Assembly: GCF_014203895.1 (NCBI RefSeq)
Contig: NZ_JACHJY010000003.1
Coordinates: 1-64,000, forward strand
Length of the DNA: 64,000 bases
DNA from: Streptomyces nymphaeiformis
Lineage (GTDB): Bacteria; Actinomycetota; Actinomycetes; Streptomycetales; Streptomycetaceae
Reading direction: 5' to 3'
Part shown: positions 45,936 through 54,938 of the stretch, piece by piece
Layout of the letters: each line of letters begins with the position of its first letter
Position numbering within the stretch: position 1 is the first letter of the stretch
Made by a program: the position numbers and the translations under genes
Notes under the pieces: model-generated
Database searches by the model: none
The model's input: only the letters and a program-made list of their open reading frames with translations
What the model was told of the DNA's origin: nothing

Positions 45936-46922
45936 TCAGGATTCGGCGGCCTTCCGGCGCCACGCCCTCGCCTGACGGAGGTGGCCCTGCGCCTCCGAGA
46001 TGCGGGCGAGATGGAGCATCGCCCCGACGTGCCCCGCCTTGGCGGCCTTCTCGTACCAGCCCTGCGCCGCGTACAGATCGCCGCCCAGCTCCTTCGACCG
46101 GCCGAGCGCGACGTACGCGTCGACGTCACGCCTACGGGCGCGCTCGGCCAGCCGCATCTCGTACTCGACGACCGCCTCGGCCTTGGTGAGCATCCTCCCG
46201 AGCAGGCGGTCGCCCTCCCCGTCACCGGCCGCGCCGGCCTTGCGGTACCAGGCCTTCGCCGCCTCCCGGTCCCCCCGCTGCAGTGCGAGCGTCCCGAGGG
46301 CGTTCATCGCGGCGGTGCTGCCGCCGTCCGCCGCCCGGCGGGACCAGCGCTCGGCCTCCACGGTCTCGCCCCGCTCGTAGAGCATCTTCCCGAGGAGGTA
46401 CGCGGCGTCGGCGAGGCCCGCGTCGGCGGCCCGCCGGAACCAGTCCTCGGCCTCGGACACCGCTCCCCGGTCCCGGCTCAGCTCCCCGAGGACGCCCATC
46501 GCGTACGGGTTGCCGCCCTCGGCCGAACGCCGGTACCAGAGGACCGACTCCTCGTGCTCCCCCCGCTTCCGCAGGAGGTACGCGACGATCTCCATCGCCC
46601 GTACGTGCCCGGCCCCGGCGGCCTCCCTCAGCAACGGCTCCGCCTCGGCGTGCCGTTGCCAGCCGTGGAGCAGCACGCCGAGGGTCACACCGGCCTCGGG
46701 ATGCCCCGCCTCGGCCGCCCGGCGCAGCCACCGCTCGCCGCCCTCCCGGTCGTCGCGCGCACCGAGGTGCAGGCCGTACCGGAACATCGCCGTGACGTCC
46801 CCGGCCTCGGCGGCCCGCCGGAGGCCGTCCGTGTCGTCCCCGCGCCCGTCGCCGCCGTGGTTCCCGCTGTCGCCGCCACTCCCCCGGCGGCCCCATCTCC
46901 CCCGCACGTGCGCCCCCTTCAC
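45936..46922 (-). CDS. Sel1/TPR-repeat protein
   Basis: A protein of about 328 residues made almost wholly of Sel1-like repeats of about 36 residues: WLRRAAEAGHPEAGVTLGVLL, LLREAAGAGHVRAMEIVAYLL, WYRRSAEGGNPYAMGVLGEL, WFRRAADAGLADAAYLLGKM, and more. Such solenoids bind other proteins. The N-terminus is uncertain: I use the GTG giving VKGAHVRGRWG, since the longer ATG form adds an Arg/Pro-rich stretch unlike protein of this family. A Gly/Asp-rich segment precedes the repeats. No signal peptide is seen. It is divergent from the lipase. Confidence 0.8.
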   Translation of the reverse strand: MKGAHVRGRWGRRGSGGDSGNHGGDGRGDDTDGLRRAAEAGDVTAMFRYGLHLGARDDREGGERWLRRAAEAGHPEAGVTLGVLLHGWQRHAEAEPLLREAAGAGHVRAMEIVAYLLRKRGEHEESVLWYRRSAEGGNPYAMGVLGELSRDRGAVSEAEDWFRRAADAGLADAAYLLGKMLYERGETVEAERWSRRAADGGSTAAMNALGTLALQRGDREAAKAWYRKAGAAGDGEGDRLLGRMLTKAEAVVEYEMRLAERARRRDVDAYVALGRSKELGGDLYAAQGWYEKAAKAGHVGAMLHLARISEAQGHLRQARAWRRKAAES

Positions 46923-47037
46923 GATCGCCTGACGGTCACCGGGGGGCCGGCGAAGCCGCGCAGGGGGCTGGCCATCCGCCCCCGCAGCCCCCACCATGCT
47001 GCTGACTACTCGTGCGTAACTCATTTTAGGGGAAAGC

Positions 47038-47727
47038 GTGTTGGGACTCCGTGGTCGGATCGTCGTTGCACTGCTCGCGCTCGTCGCGTCCCTGTTCCTG
47101 CCGGCGGCACCCGTCCATGCCGAGGCGTCCTCCCGCGTCCCCGTCGTGTTCGTCCACGGCTACAACGCCGACCCGGGCGTGTGGGGCGGACTGCGCGCGG
47201 ACTTCAAGGCCGACGGGTACACCGACGCCGAGCTGTTCTCCTTCGGCTACGACACGCACCAGTCCGTCAACGAGGTCCTGTCGGGCCGGCTCGCCGCGTA
47301 CGTCGAGGGCGTCAAGCGGCAGACCGGGGCCTCCCGGGTCGATCTCGTCGCCCACTCCTTCGGCAGCCTCGTCACCCGCTGGTACGTGAAGTTCGACGCG
47401 GCGGGCCAGTCCTCCGTCGCCCACTGGGTCTCCCTCGCCGGCCCGAACCACGGCACCTCCACGGCATGGGCGTGCGCGCTGTGGGACCAGGCCTGCCGGG
47501 ACATGAGCCCGGGGTCGTACGTCCAGAAGAAGCTCGCGGAGGGCGACGAGACGCCCGGGGCCGTGCGCTACGCCACCTGGTGGTCGAACTGCGACGAGGT
47601 CATCAACCCCGACAGCAGCGTGCCGCTGGCCGGCGCCGTCGACAACGGCGCCGGCTGCCTCAAGCACAACGAGCTCCTCGGCGACGACGCCGTCTCCCAG
47701 GGGGTCCGCGCGTTCCTGCGCACCTGA
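47038..47727 (+). CDS. Secreted lipase/esterase, alpha/beta-hydrolase
   Basis: 229 residues. The signal peptide (RIVVALLALVASLFLPAAPVHA) is cut near residue 28. The mature enzyme has the oxyanion/nucleophile layout of secreted triacylglycerol lipases: PVVFVHGYNADPGVWGG, then VDLVAHSFGSLVTRWYVKF, with Ser109 in AHSFG, and GPNHGTSTAWACAL. Two pairs of cysteines (WACALWDQAC and NCDEV...GCLK) probably form disulfides. The GTG start is preceded by GGGGAAAGC. It probably cuts lipid esters outside the cell. Confidence 0.9.
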   Translation: MLGLRGRIVVALLALVASLFLPAAPVHAEASSRVPVVFVHGYNADPGVWGGLRADFKADGYTDAELFSFGYDTHQSVNEVLSGRLAAYVEGVKRQTGASRVDLVAHSFGSLVTRWYVKFDAAGQSSVAHWVSLAGPNHGTSTAWACALWDQACRDMSPGSYVQKKLAEGDETPGAVRYATWWSNCDEVINPDSSVPLAGAVDNGAGCLKHNELLGDDAVSQGVRAFLRT

Positions 47728-47731
47728 GGCG

Positions 47732-48796
47732 TCAGAAGCGCGCGAGGCCGGACGCCGGGGCCTCGTGCGGCGCGCCGGCCAGGTAGTCGATCGCGCAGTC
47801 GGCGGTGTCCAGGCCGACGGTGAGCAGGGTGCCCCACTGCTCGTGCGGGGGCTTGTGCGCGTCGGGCCGCATGCAGACGACGGCGTCGGCCCCGCCCTCG
47901 CCGCAGAAGGCCCGCGCCCGCTCGGCGGGTGAGAGGCCCGGCATCGCGGCGCGTACCGCGCGCAGGTGGGCGAGCCTCTCCGCCGTCATCGAGTCGGCCG
48001 GTCCGGTGTCCCCCGCCGCGAGTCCGGCGTCGAGGAAGTGGTTGGTGTGCAGCAGCCAGCCGTCCTCCCCCGCCGGGACCACGGCGAGGCCGGCGGGCGA
48101 GAGCTCCAGGCTCGCCGCCGAGCAGTCGGCGGTGACCACGGTCAGCGAGGTGGAGGCGCTGACGCGGGCCGTCGAGGCGATCTCGACGGCCCGGTCCAGG
48201 GTGTCCGCCTCGTCGAGGATGCGGCGGGCGACGGCGTGCACGGGCACGCCGCCGCCCGCGGAGTCGGACGCGTGGAACAGGATGTTGAAGTGGACGCCGA
48301 GACCGGCGCTGTTCACGCCGATCTTGCCGGGGGCGCCGAACTCGGTGAAGAGCTTCACCGTGCGCCCCTCGCTCGGCGTCAGCGCGTGCAGCAGCGCGTC
48401 CGGGACGAGCAGGTCGTGCCAGTCCCAGGTCTGTACGGTCTGCGGCGCGGCCCCGGCGGGCGCGAACACCGCCGTCGAGCACTCGCCCTTGCCGGGCTCC
48501 GGGCACGCGGCGAGGATCTCGGTCCGGGCTCCGACGGCGGCCACCGTCCAGCGCTCGACGCCGGCGGCGTCGGCGCAGGCGTCCGACTCCTCGGCGAGGT
48601 GCGGCGCCCAGGCCCGGAGCGCCTCGTGGCTGCGGCCGGCGAGGTCGCGGACCCGGTCCGCCGGCAGGCCGAGGACGGCGAAGTGCTCCCGGTAGAGCTC
48701 CGCGACGCGCCGGACCTGGGCGCCGAACCGGGTGCCGAGCAGGGTCCCGCGCTCGCGGGGGTCGGTGGTCCCGGTGATGAGGGTGTGGAGTTCCAC
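47732..48796 (-). CDS. Acyl-CoA:6-APA acyltransferase-family (C45) Ntn-hydrolase
   Basis: 354 residues with the AAT/C45 fold: SHEALRAWAPHLAEESDACADAAGV, ARTEILAAC, then KGECSTAVFAP, where Cys104 should become the N-terminal nucleophile after self-cleavage, and TWDWHDLL, GKIGVNSAGLGVHFNIL. The family hydrolyses or exchanges acyl groups on amides, such as penicillin side chains and amino-acid amides. The GTG start has AAGGA 6-7 nt upstream. It is divergent from a LacI regulator, with a perfect operator palindrome between them, so it is probably repressed and induced by its substrate. Confidence 0.85.
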   Translation of the reverse strand: MELHTLITGTTDPRERGTLLGTRFGAQVRRVAELYREHFAVLGLPADRVRDLAGRSHEALRAWAPHLAEESDACADAAGVERWTVAAVGARTEILAACPEPGKGECSTAVFAPAGAAPQTVQTWDWHDLLVPDALLHALTPSEGRTVKLFTEFGAPGKIGVNSAGLGVHFNILFHASDSAGGGVPVHAVARRILDEADTLDRAVEIASTARVSASTSLTVVTADCSAASLELSPAGLAVVPAGEDGWLLHTNHFLDAGLAAGDTGPADSMTAERLAHLRAVRAAMPGLSPAERARAFCGEGGADAVVCMRPDAHKPPHEQWGTLLTVGLDTADCAIDYLAGAPHEAPASGLARF

Positions 48797-48861
48797 GCGC
48801 GTTCCTTCGAGGCAGGTGAGGCCGCGGGCCAACGGGGGCGGCGCGCTTCAACGTACGAACG

Positions 48862-48873
48862 TAAAACGTTTTA
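48862..48873. promoter_or_regulatory. LacI-type operator palindrome
   Basis: TAAAACGTTTTA is a perfect 12-bp palindrome centred on CpG, as in LacI/GalR operators. It is in the 133-bp gap between the acyltransferase-family gene and lacI-type gene and could control both. Confidence 0.75.
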
Positions 48874-48929
48874 TGCAATGCTGGGCCACGGCATTCCTTC
48901 CAGTCACTTCTTCCGGGGCGGGCGGCGCG

Positions 48930-49943
48930 ATGGCACGGACGCGGGGCGTCACGATCAAGGACGTGGCGCGCAGGGCGGGGGTCTCCATCACCGCCGTCTC
49001 GCACGCCCTCAACGACAAGGGCACCCTCAGCGCGGCCACGCGCGCGCACATCCGTACCGTCGCCGACGAGATGGGGTACGAGGCCGACGCCCTGGCGCGC
49101 GGCCTTCGCCGGTCCACGATGGGGGCCGTCGGTCTGGTCCTGCGCTCGCTCGACGCCCTCGGCGACTACGCGCCGGCGGGCGTGGACGTCTTCGAGCGGT
49201 TCGTGGGCGCGTGCGCCTCGCAGGCCCTGGCCCGTGGCCTGAGCCTGATGCTGGTGCCGGACCTGACGCGGGCGCCGGTCCCGCCGCTCGCCTTCTCCCT
49301 GGACGGCTACATCGTCACCAACCCGCACGTGGACGACCCCGTCGTCGCGCGCCTGGAGGAGCGCGGCATCCCCTACGTGACCTACGGGCGCCCGCCCGGA
49401 CGCCCGGACTTCACGCACTGGGCCTCGGAGGACGACCGGGCCTCCGCCCGCCTGGTCCTGAGCCACCTGGAGGGCGCGGGGGCCCGCTCGGTCGCCCTGG
49501 TGCGGGGCACCGACCCGAACTCCTGGAACCTCGAACACCAGGAGACGTACCTCGGCTGGTGCACGGAGCACCGCCGTGCGCCACGGCTGTACGAGCTCCC
49601 CGAGCGCGCGGGCGTCGAGGGCGGTGCGGCCCTCGCCGGCCGGCTCGTCGACGACGGGCTGCCGGACGCCGTGTTCTGCCTCACCGGGCGGCACGCGGCG
49701 GGCGTGCAGCGGGGCCTCCTGGCGCGCGGCGTGCGGGTGCCCGAGGAGACCATGGTGGTCACCGGCTCCGACTCCGAGCACGCCCGCAACAGCCGCCCCG
49801 CCGTCTCCGCGCTCGAACTGAACCCGGTCGACAGCTCGGCGGCCCTCCTCGACATCCTCCAGTCCCTCATCGCGGGCCGCCCCGCCGACGCCCCCCGCCT
49901 CACGCAGGCCCGCTTCCGCCCGAGGGCGTCGACCCGGCGGTAG
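48930..49943 (+). CDS. LacI-family transcriptional regulator
   Basis: 337 residues. The LacI HTH is TIKDVARRAGVSITAVSHAL, followed by the hinge region (ADALARGLRRST) and a periplasmic-binding-type ligand domain (MGAVGLVLRSLDALG, FSLDGYIVTNPHV, DDGLPDAVFCLTGRHAAG). It should bind TAAAACGTTTTA upstream and repress the divergent acyltransferase-like gene and itself until a ligand binds. The start ATG (MARTRGVTIKDV) is chosen by the normal position of the HTH. Confidence 0.92.
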   Translation: MARTRGVTIKDVARRAGVSITAVSHALNDKGTLSAATRAHIRTVADEMGYEADALARGLRRSTMGAVGLVLRSLDALGDYAPAGVDVFERFVGACASQALARGLSLMLVPDLTRAPVPPLAFSLDGYIVTNPHVDDPVVARLEERGIPYVTYGRPPGRPDFTHWASEDDRASARLVLSHLEGAGARSVALVRGTDPNSWNLEHQETYLGWCTEHRRAPRLYELPERAGVEGGAALAGRLVDDGLPDAVFCLTGRHAAGVQRGLLARGVRVPEETMVVTGSDSEHARNSRPAVSALELNPVDSSAALLDILQSLIAGRPADAPRLTQARFRPRASTRR

Positions 49944-49958
49944 GACGGGAGGCGGGGG

Positions 49959-51572
49959 TCAGGACGACGAGCGCCGGCCGACGCGCTGAGGCCGGCGCCT
50001 CGCCGCGGCGGCGAGCAGCTCCTCCCTGTCGACGATCTTCACCCGGGGACGTTCCTGTCCCCGCCCCGCCGCACGCTCGGCGTCGTCGATCGCCCGCCAG
50101 CCGTCGAGGCCGACGGCCTCCGGGTGCCCGGACACCGGACCACCGGAGGCGGGGGCGGTGAGCAGCCCGGCTTCGAGGTCGTCGAGGAGCGCGGAGACGG
50201 TCTCCTGGGCGCAGGACTTGTTGGTGCCGATGAAGCCGCTGGGTCCGCGCTTGATCCAGCCGGCGACGTACGCACCGGGCCGGACCCTGCCCCTCTCGTG
50301 CGGCACGGTTCCGGTGGCCTCGTCGAACGGGAGGCCGGGGACGGGACGGGCGCGGTAGCCGATCGCGCGCAGGACGAGCGACGCCTCGATGGTCTCGATG
50401 CTCTCGACCTCGTCCGTGCTCTCGACCTTGTCCGTGCTCTCGACGGTCAGGCCGGTCACCCGGTCCTCGCCGAGGATCCGCACCGGGCGCGTCCGGAAGC
50501 GCAGGACGATGCGGCGCCGCCCCGGTACGGGCGTCCGGGCGGCCAGCTCGGCGAGGACCCGGGTCTTGGGCGTGGCGTCGGGGGGTACGTCGGCCGGCCA
50601 GCCCTCGACGAGGACGTCGACGCCGTCGAGGGCGGCGAGGGCGATCAGTTCGGGCAGGGTGAAGGCGGCCTCGGCCGGTCCGCGGCGCCCGAGCACGACG
50701 ACCTCGCGGACGCGGCTGGTCCGCAGCGCGGCGAGTGCCCGGTCGGAGATGTCGGTACGGGAGAGGGTGTCGGGGTCGGCGGTCAGGATGCGGGCCACGT
50801 CCAGGGCCACGTTGCCGTTGCCGATGACGACGGCCCGTTCGCCGTCGAGGGCGTAGGGCGTGGCGCTGTGGTCGGGGTGGCCGTTGTACCAGGCGACGAA
50901 GTCGGTGGCGGAGGCGCTGCCGGGCAGGTCCTCGCCGTCGATGCCGAGCCGCCGGTCGCCGGCCGCGCCCACGGCGTAGATCACGGCGTGGTGGTCGCGG
51001 AGGAGGTCCTCGTGGTGCAGGTCGCGGCCGATCTCCGTGTTGAGCCGGTACGAGAAGCCGGGCTGGCTCTCGACGGCGCGGAACAGCCGGGCGACCTGCT
51101 TGGTGTCCTGGTGGTCGGGCGCGACGCCCGCGCGGGCGAGCCCGTACGGGGTGGGCAGCCGGTCGTGGACGGTGACGGTCACGCCGGGGTACCGCAGCAG
51201 CTCGTCGGCGGCGAAGAGACCGGCGGGACCGGCGCCGACGACGGCGACCCGCACCTCGCGTGCGGAGGTGCGGCGTTGCGGGGGGACGATCGCCATCGGC
51301 GCCCGGTCCTCGTGCGGATGGGCGTCGTAGTAGGCGCGGTTGAGTTCGAGGAACGGCAGCTCCGCCTCGGTGAGCCCGGTGTGCGGCTTGAGCGCGTCCA
51401 CGGGGCAGGCCGTCGTGCAGGCGCCGCAGTCCACGCAGGTGCGGGGGTCGACGTACAGCATCTCGGTCTGCCCGAAGCCCGGTTCGCCGGGGGCGGGGTG
51501 GATGCAGTTGACCGGGCAGGCGAGCACGCAGGAGGCGTCGGCGCAGCACGACCGGGTGACGACGTACGGCAT
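49959..51572 (-). CDS. Ferredoxin-NADP reductase fused to a two-cluster ferredoxin
   Basis: 537 residues. The N-terminal ferredoxin holds two sets of Fe-S cysteines (CCADASCVLACPVNCIHP and CVDCGACTTACPVDALKP). The rest is an adrenodoxin-reductase-type flavoprotein with FAD motif VAVVGAGPAGLFAADEL, NADPH motif VVIGNGNVALDVARIL and the C-terminal GWIKRGPSGFIGTNK. It passes electrons from NADPH through ferredoxin to partner oxygenases. Its place in an operon with an AurF-like diiron oxygenase and a BVMO suggests it reduces the diiron enzyme. An Asp/Glu/Ser-rich insertion (VESTDKVESTDEVESIETIE) near residue 385 is unusual. Confidence 0.9.
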   Translation of the reverse strand: MPYVVTRSCCADASCVLACPVNCIHPAPGEPGFGQTEMLYVDPRTCVDCGACTTACPVDALKPHTGLTEAELPFLELNRAYYDAHPHEDRAPMAIVPPQRRTSAREVRVAVVGAGPAGLFAADELLRYPGVTVTVHDRLPTPYGLARAGVAPDHQDTKQVARLFRAVESQPGFSYRLNTEIGRDLHHEDLLRDHHAVIYAVGAAGDRRLGIDGEDLPGSASATDFVAWYNGHPDHSATPYALDGERAVVIGNGNVALDVARILTADPDTLSRTDISDRALAALRTSRVREVVVLGRRGPAEAAFTLPELIALAALDGVDVLVEGWPADVPPDATPKTRVLAELAARTPVPGRRRIVLRFRTRPVRILGEDRVTGLTVESTDKVESTDEVESIETIEASLVLRAIGYRARPVPGLPFDEATGTVPHERGRVRPGAYVAGWIKRGPSGFIGTNKSCAQETVSALLDDLEAGLLTAPASGGPVSGHPEAVGLDGWRAIDDAERAAGRGQERPRVKIVDREELLAAAARRRPQRVGRRSSS

Positions 51573-51633
51573 GGGGAGGGGTTCTCCGTTCAGGGGACCG
51601 CCGGGACGGCCGGCTCCGGCTCGGTCGGCTTCG

Positions 51634-52593
51634 TCAGGCGGCGTGCGGGGCGGGTTCGCCGCGGTGGCGGGACGGCCGGCCGTCGATGCGGAGCGCCTTC
51701 CACACGCGCCGTGAGGTCCGGTTCATCAGGCCGATGTCCTCGGCGAGCATCCGTACGTCGGAGAAGAGGTCGCGGAGCATCTTCTCGCCGTCGGGCGACT
51801 TCCAGAAGATGTCCTTGACGACCCAGTGGGGCACGCCGATCGTCTCGGCGGCCTTCTTGTCGGGGACCATGATGACGTCGCCGAGCACCCGCATGATCAC
51901 GGGGAAGGCCACCGAGAGCGCGCCCCTGCGCGCCTTGCCGTAGCCGGGGACCTTGACGCGCAGGAACTCGTGGGCGAAGGAGATGTGCCGGGCCTCCTCG
52001 GCGACGTGGATCTGCATGAGCCGGCGCATCAGCGGGTGGATGTCGTCGCCGCCGCGCAGGATCGCCTTCTGGAGGTGGTCGATGGGCTCCTCGCCGGCGA
52101 GGACGCCGGTGAAGAAGGACTCGGGGACGAGCGAGCCGGCCAGCGGCAGGAAGCGGCTGAGAACCCGGAAGGAGCGTCGTCCGCCGGGCACGTCGGCGCC
52201 CGCCCGGTTCACGAACTCCTGGAACATCTGGGTGTGGTGGCACTCTTCCGTGACCTCGTGGGTGAGGTAGCGGAACTCCGGGTTCTGGTTGCGGAGGGCG
52301 AAGAGGTAGTCCATCACCCCGCGGATGAGGACGTTCTCGAACTGCATGCCCACCTTGACGATGTTGGCGTACCGCCAGAGCCCGATGCGCGTCCGGACCT
52401 CCAACGGCTGTGCCTGGTACCAGGGGTGGCCGCCGAGCGGGTCGGCGGCGGGGAGCACCCAGCGGGGGTCGGCGGGGTCGACGGCGAAGTCGGGGTGGTC
52501 CCAGTCGATGTCGGTGAACGCGTCGAAGTGGATGTGCACCGATGCCTCGGACAGGGTCCGGAGCCTCTCGTGATAGCTCTGCACGCTGGTCAT
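51634..52593 (-). CDS. AurF-like diiron N-oxygenase family protein
   Basis: 319 residues. The di-iron ligands match the AurF pattern: QFENVLIRG, THEVTEECHHTQMFQEF (E-x-x-H), and QIHVAEEARHISFAHEF (H-x-x-x-E-x-x-H). AurF oxidises aryl amines to nitro groups, but family members also act on other substrates, so the reaction is open. The fused ferredoxin/reductase encoded next is the likely electron donor. ATG start has AAGGAGG; its ATGA overlaps the upstream BVMO stop, so the two are translated together. Confidence 0.85.
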   Translation of the reverse strand: MTSVQSYHERLRTLSEASVHIHFDAFTDIDWDHPDFAVDPADPRWVLPAADPLGGHPWYQAQPLEVRTRIGLWRYANIVKVGMQFENVLIRGVMDYLFALRNQNPEFRYLTHEVTEECHHTQMFQEFVNRAGADVPGGRRSFRVLSRFLPLAGSLVPESFFTGVLAGEEPIDHLQKAILRGGDDIHPLMRRLMQIHVAEEARHISFAHEFLRVKVPGYGKARRGALSVAFPVIMRVLGDVIMVPDKKAAETIGVPHWVVKDIFWKSPDGEKMLRDLFSDVRMLAEDIGLMNRTSRRVWKALRIDGRPSRHRGEPAPHAA

Positions 52594-54074
52594 CTTCGTC
52601 CTCCTTCGGTGGGCACGCGGTCGAAGCGGAGTGCGGGGTCCTCGATCGGGGAGCGCCGCAGTGCGCGGCGGTCGCGGTAGTAGTCGTTCCAGATCCGCCA
52701 CGGGTCGCGGGTGCCCTGGCGGGGCATGATCGCGTCGCCGCGTGCGATGTATCCGGAGGTCAGCGACTCGCCCATGACGGAGACGGAGGAGCGGTCGGCC
52801 TCGGTGGCGACGGGGGTGACGGCGGTGAGGCCGTGCCGGTCCATGTGGGCGAGGAGCCGGCTGACGTAGGCGGCGGCGAGGTCGGCCTTGAGCGTCCAGG
52901 AGGCGTTGGTGTAGCCGATGATCATCGCCAGGTTGGGGACGCCGTCCAGCATCACGCCCTTGTAGAGGAGGTGGTCGCAGGTGACGACGGGCTTCCCGTC
53001 GACCGCGAGTTCCATGCCGCCGGCGAGCTGCATGCGCAGGCCGGTGGCGGTGACGACGATGTCGGCGGGGATCTCCTCGCCGGACCGGACCTTGACGCCG
53101 GTCTCGGTGAAGGTCTCGATGTGGTCGGTGACCACGGACGCCCGACCGCTCTTCAGCGTGGTGAAGAGGTCGCCGCCGGGCACGACGCACAGCCGCTGGT
53201 CCCAGGGCTTGTACGCGGGGGTGAAGTGGCGCATGTCGACGCCCTTGCCGAGCCGGGCCCGTACGGCGCCGAGGAGCACCTTGCGCATGAGGCGGGGGGC
53301 CTTGCGGCACAGGGCGTACAGGGCGCGCTGCATCGCGATGTTCCGGGTGCGCCCGACGCGGTGGACGAGTCCGGCCGGGACGCGCAGTCTGCGCAGGAGG
53401 ACGGAGAGGGGGTCGTCCGCGGGGAGCGCCAGGATGTACGTGGGCGAGCGCTGGACCATGGTGACGTGGGCGGCCGTGGGGGCCATGGCGGGGACGAGGG
53501 TGATGGCGGTGGCGCCGCTGCCGATGACGACGACGCGCTTGCCGGTGTGGTCGAGGTCCTCGGGCCAGTGCTGCGGGTGGACGAGGGTGCCGCGGAAGCG
53601 CTCCTCGCCGGGGAACTCCGGGCGGTGGCCCGCGTCGTAGTCGTAGTAGCCGGTGGCGCCGACGAGGAAGCGGGCGGTGAGGAGGTGGGTCTCGCCGGTG
53701 GCCTCGTCGAGGGTCTCGACGGTCCAACGCCCTTCGCCGCTCGACCAGTCGGCACGGACGGCCCTGCGGCCGAAGCGGATGTGGTCGGCGACGCCGTGCT
53801 CCTCGGCGGTGGCCCGGATGTAGCGGCGGATGTCCGTGCCTCCGGCGAGGACCTTGGTGCCGTGCCAGGCGCGGAAGCCGTAGCCGAAGGTGTACATGTC
53901 GGAGTCCGAGCGGATGCCGGGGTAGCGGAACAGGTCCCAGGTGCCGCCGATCGCGGTGCGCCGCTCGATGATCGCGTACGTGGTTCCGGGGTTCCCGGCG
54001 AGCAGGTGGCAGGCGGCACTGATGCCGGAAAGACCCGCGCCGATGATCAGCACGTCGACGTGCCGGTTCTCCAT
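52590..54074 (-). CDS. Flavin monooxygenase, Baeyer-Villiger type
   Basis: About 494 residues. It has the N-terminal FAD motif VLIIGAGLSGISAACHL, the BVMO fingerprint F-x-G-x-x-x-H-x-x-x-W-P (FRGTLVHPQHWP, about 158-169) and the NADPH motif RVVVIGSGATAITLVP. It inserts oxygen into a ketone or oxidises a heteroatom (as EthA does). GGAGGGG is close to the first ATG and at normal distance from the second, so I start at MENRHVDV; starting at 54080 adds two residues. It is the first gene of the operon, divergent from a TetR. Confidence 0.9.
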   Translation of the reverse strand: MENRHVDVLIIGAGLSGISAACHLLAGNPGTTYAIIERRTAIGGTWDLFRYPGIRSDSDMYTFGYGFRAWHGTKVLAGGTDIRRYIRATAEEHGVADHIRFGRRAVRADWSSGEGRWTVETLDEATGETHLLTARFLVGATGYYDYDAGHRPEFPGEERFRGTLVHPQHWPEDLDHTGKRVVVIGSGATAITLVPAMAPTAAHVTMVQRSPTYILALPADDPLSVLLRRLRVPAGLVHRVGRTRNIAMQRALYALCRKAPRLMRKVLLGAVRARLGKGVDMRHFTPAYKPWDQRLCVVPGGDLFTTLKSGRASVVTDHIETFTETGVKVRSGEEIPADIVVTATGLRMQLAGGMELAVDGKPVVTCDHLLYKGVMLDGVPNLAMIIGYTNASWTLKADLAAAYVSRLLAHMDRHGLTAVTPVATEADRSSVSVMGESLTSGYIARGDAIMPRQGTRDPWRIWNDYYRDRRALRRSPIEDPALRFDRVPTEGGRR

Positions 54075-54144
54075 GTCCATCCCCTCCGCGACCGGTGGTG
54101 CCGGTGCATTCTCCCCCGGACTCTTCTCCCCCGGGCACCGGAAT

Positions 54145-54186
54145 TTACCTGCGTCACGGCGTCCAGGATACTGGCGGTAACGTGAC
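54145..54186. promoter_or_regulatory. Candidate TetR operator region
   Basis: GTCACG (54153-54158) and CGTGAC (54181-54186) are inverted, as are TTACC (54145-54149) and GGTAA (54177-54181). Between them CCAGGATACTGG (54163-54174) has inverted CCAG/CTGG arms. The cluster lies in the 160-bp gap between the BVMO operon and the divergent tetR gene. Confidence 0.45.
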
Positions 54187-54240
54187 CTGCGCCACCCCGG
54201 TCACGCCGTCCTTTCTTGATCGCCGGGTACGATCCACGCT

Positions 54241-54921
54241 GTGGCCGAGGACAGAGAGACACGCAACGGCGGGCGCCCCGACGGCCGCGACACCCGCTGG
54301 ACCGGCCACCGCGCCGAGCGCCGCGACCAGGTCCTCACCGCGGCCCTCACCGTCATCGGGCGCGAGGGAGCGGCGGTCAGCGTGGCCGCGATCGGCGCCG
54401 AGGCCGGGATGCCCCGCTCCGTCGTCTACCGGATCTTCCGCAGCCGCGAGGACCTCGACGAACAGATCCGCGCACGCATCACCGACGACCTGATGGCCGC
54501 GCTCACCCCCGCGCTCGCACCCCGGGGCACGATCCGGGAGGCGATCGAACACGCCGCCGGCACCTACGCGGGCTGGGTGGCGCTGCACCCCGAGCTCTAC
54601 CGCTTCCTCGGCAGCGGCTCGCCCGCCGTCACGGGCACCCGCACCGCCGTCGCCCTCCACCTCGCACGGCTCCTGGACGCGTACGCCGAGCGGTTCCTCG
54701 ACGGCGGGCCGGCGCCCACCGGCTTCAACCTCAACCTGGCCTTCGGCATGGTCGGCCTGGTGGACGGCGTGGTGAACCAGTGGGCCGCCCACCCCGAGTC
54801 GAGGAGCTCCCTCGACGACCTGACGCACTTCCTCAGCGACGCCCTCTGGGGCGTCCTCGCGAGTGCCACCCTGCGCCTCGGCCTCAAGCTCGACCCCGAC
54901 CAGCCGAGCGACCTGGGCTGA
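54241..54921 (+). CDS. TetR-family transcriptional regulator
   Basis: 226 residues. The HTH is RRDQVLTAALTVIGREGAAVSVAAIGAEAGMPRSVVYRIFRSREDLDEQIRARI, followed by a ligand-binding helical domain. It is divergent from the BVMO operon and probably represses it. No Shine-Dalgarno precedes the GTG; TACGAT (54228-54233) ends 7 nt upstream and would suit a leaderless transcript. It could also act on the MMPL operon that follows, whose upstream region has a perfect palindrome. Confidence 0.9.
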   Translation: MAEDRETRNGGRPDGRDTRWTGHRAERRDQVLTAALTVIGREGAAVSVAAIGAEAGMPRSVVYRIFRSREDLDEQIRARITDDLMAALTPALAPRGTIREAIEHAAGTYAGWVALHPELYRFLGSGSPAVTGTRTAVALHLARLLDAYAERFLDGGPAPTGFNLNLAFGMVGLVDGVVNQWAAHPESRSSLDDLTHFLSDALWGVLASATLRLGLKLDPDQPSDLG

Positions 54922-54938
54922 CCCGCGGCTTAGGCCCC

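Noticed and set aside
45936..47024. Start of the Sel1 protein at 47024
   Set aside because: This form has no Shine-Dalgarno, and the added 34 residues are Arg/Pro-rich and run into the divergent lipase promoter. I keep the GTG at 46922 but am not certain.
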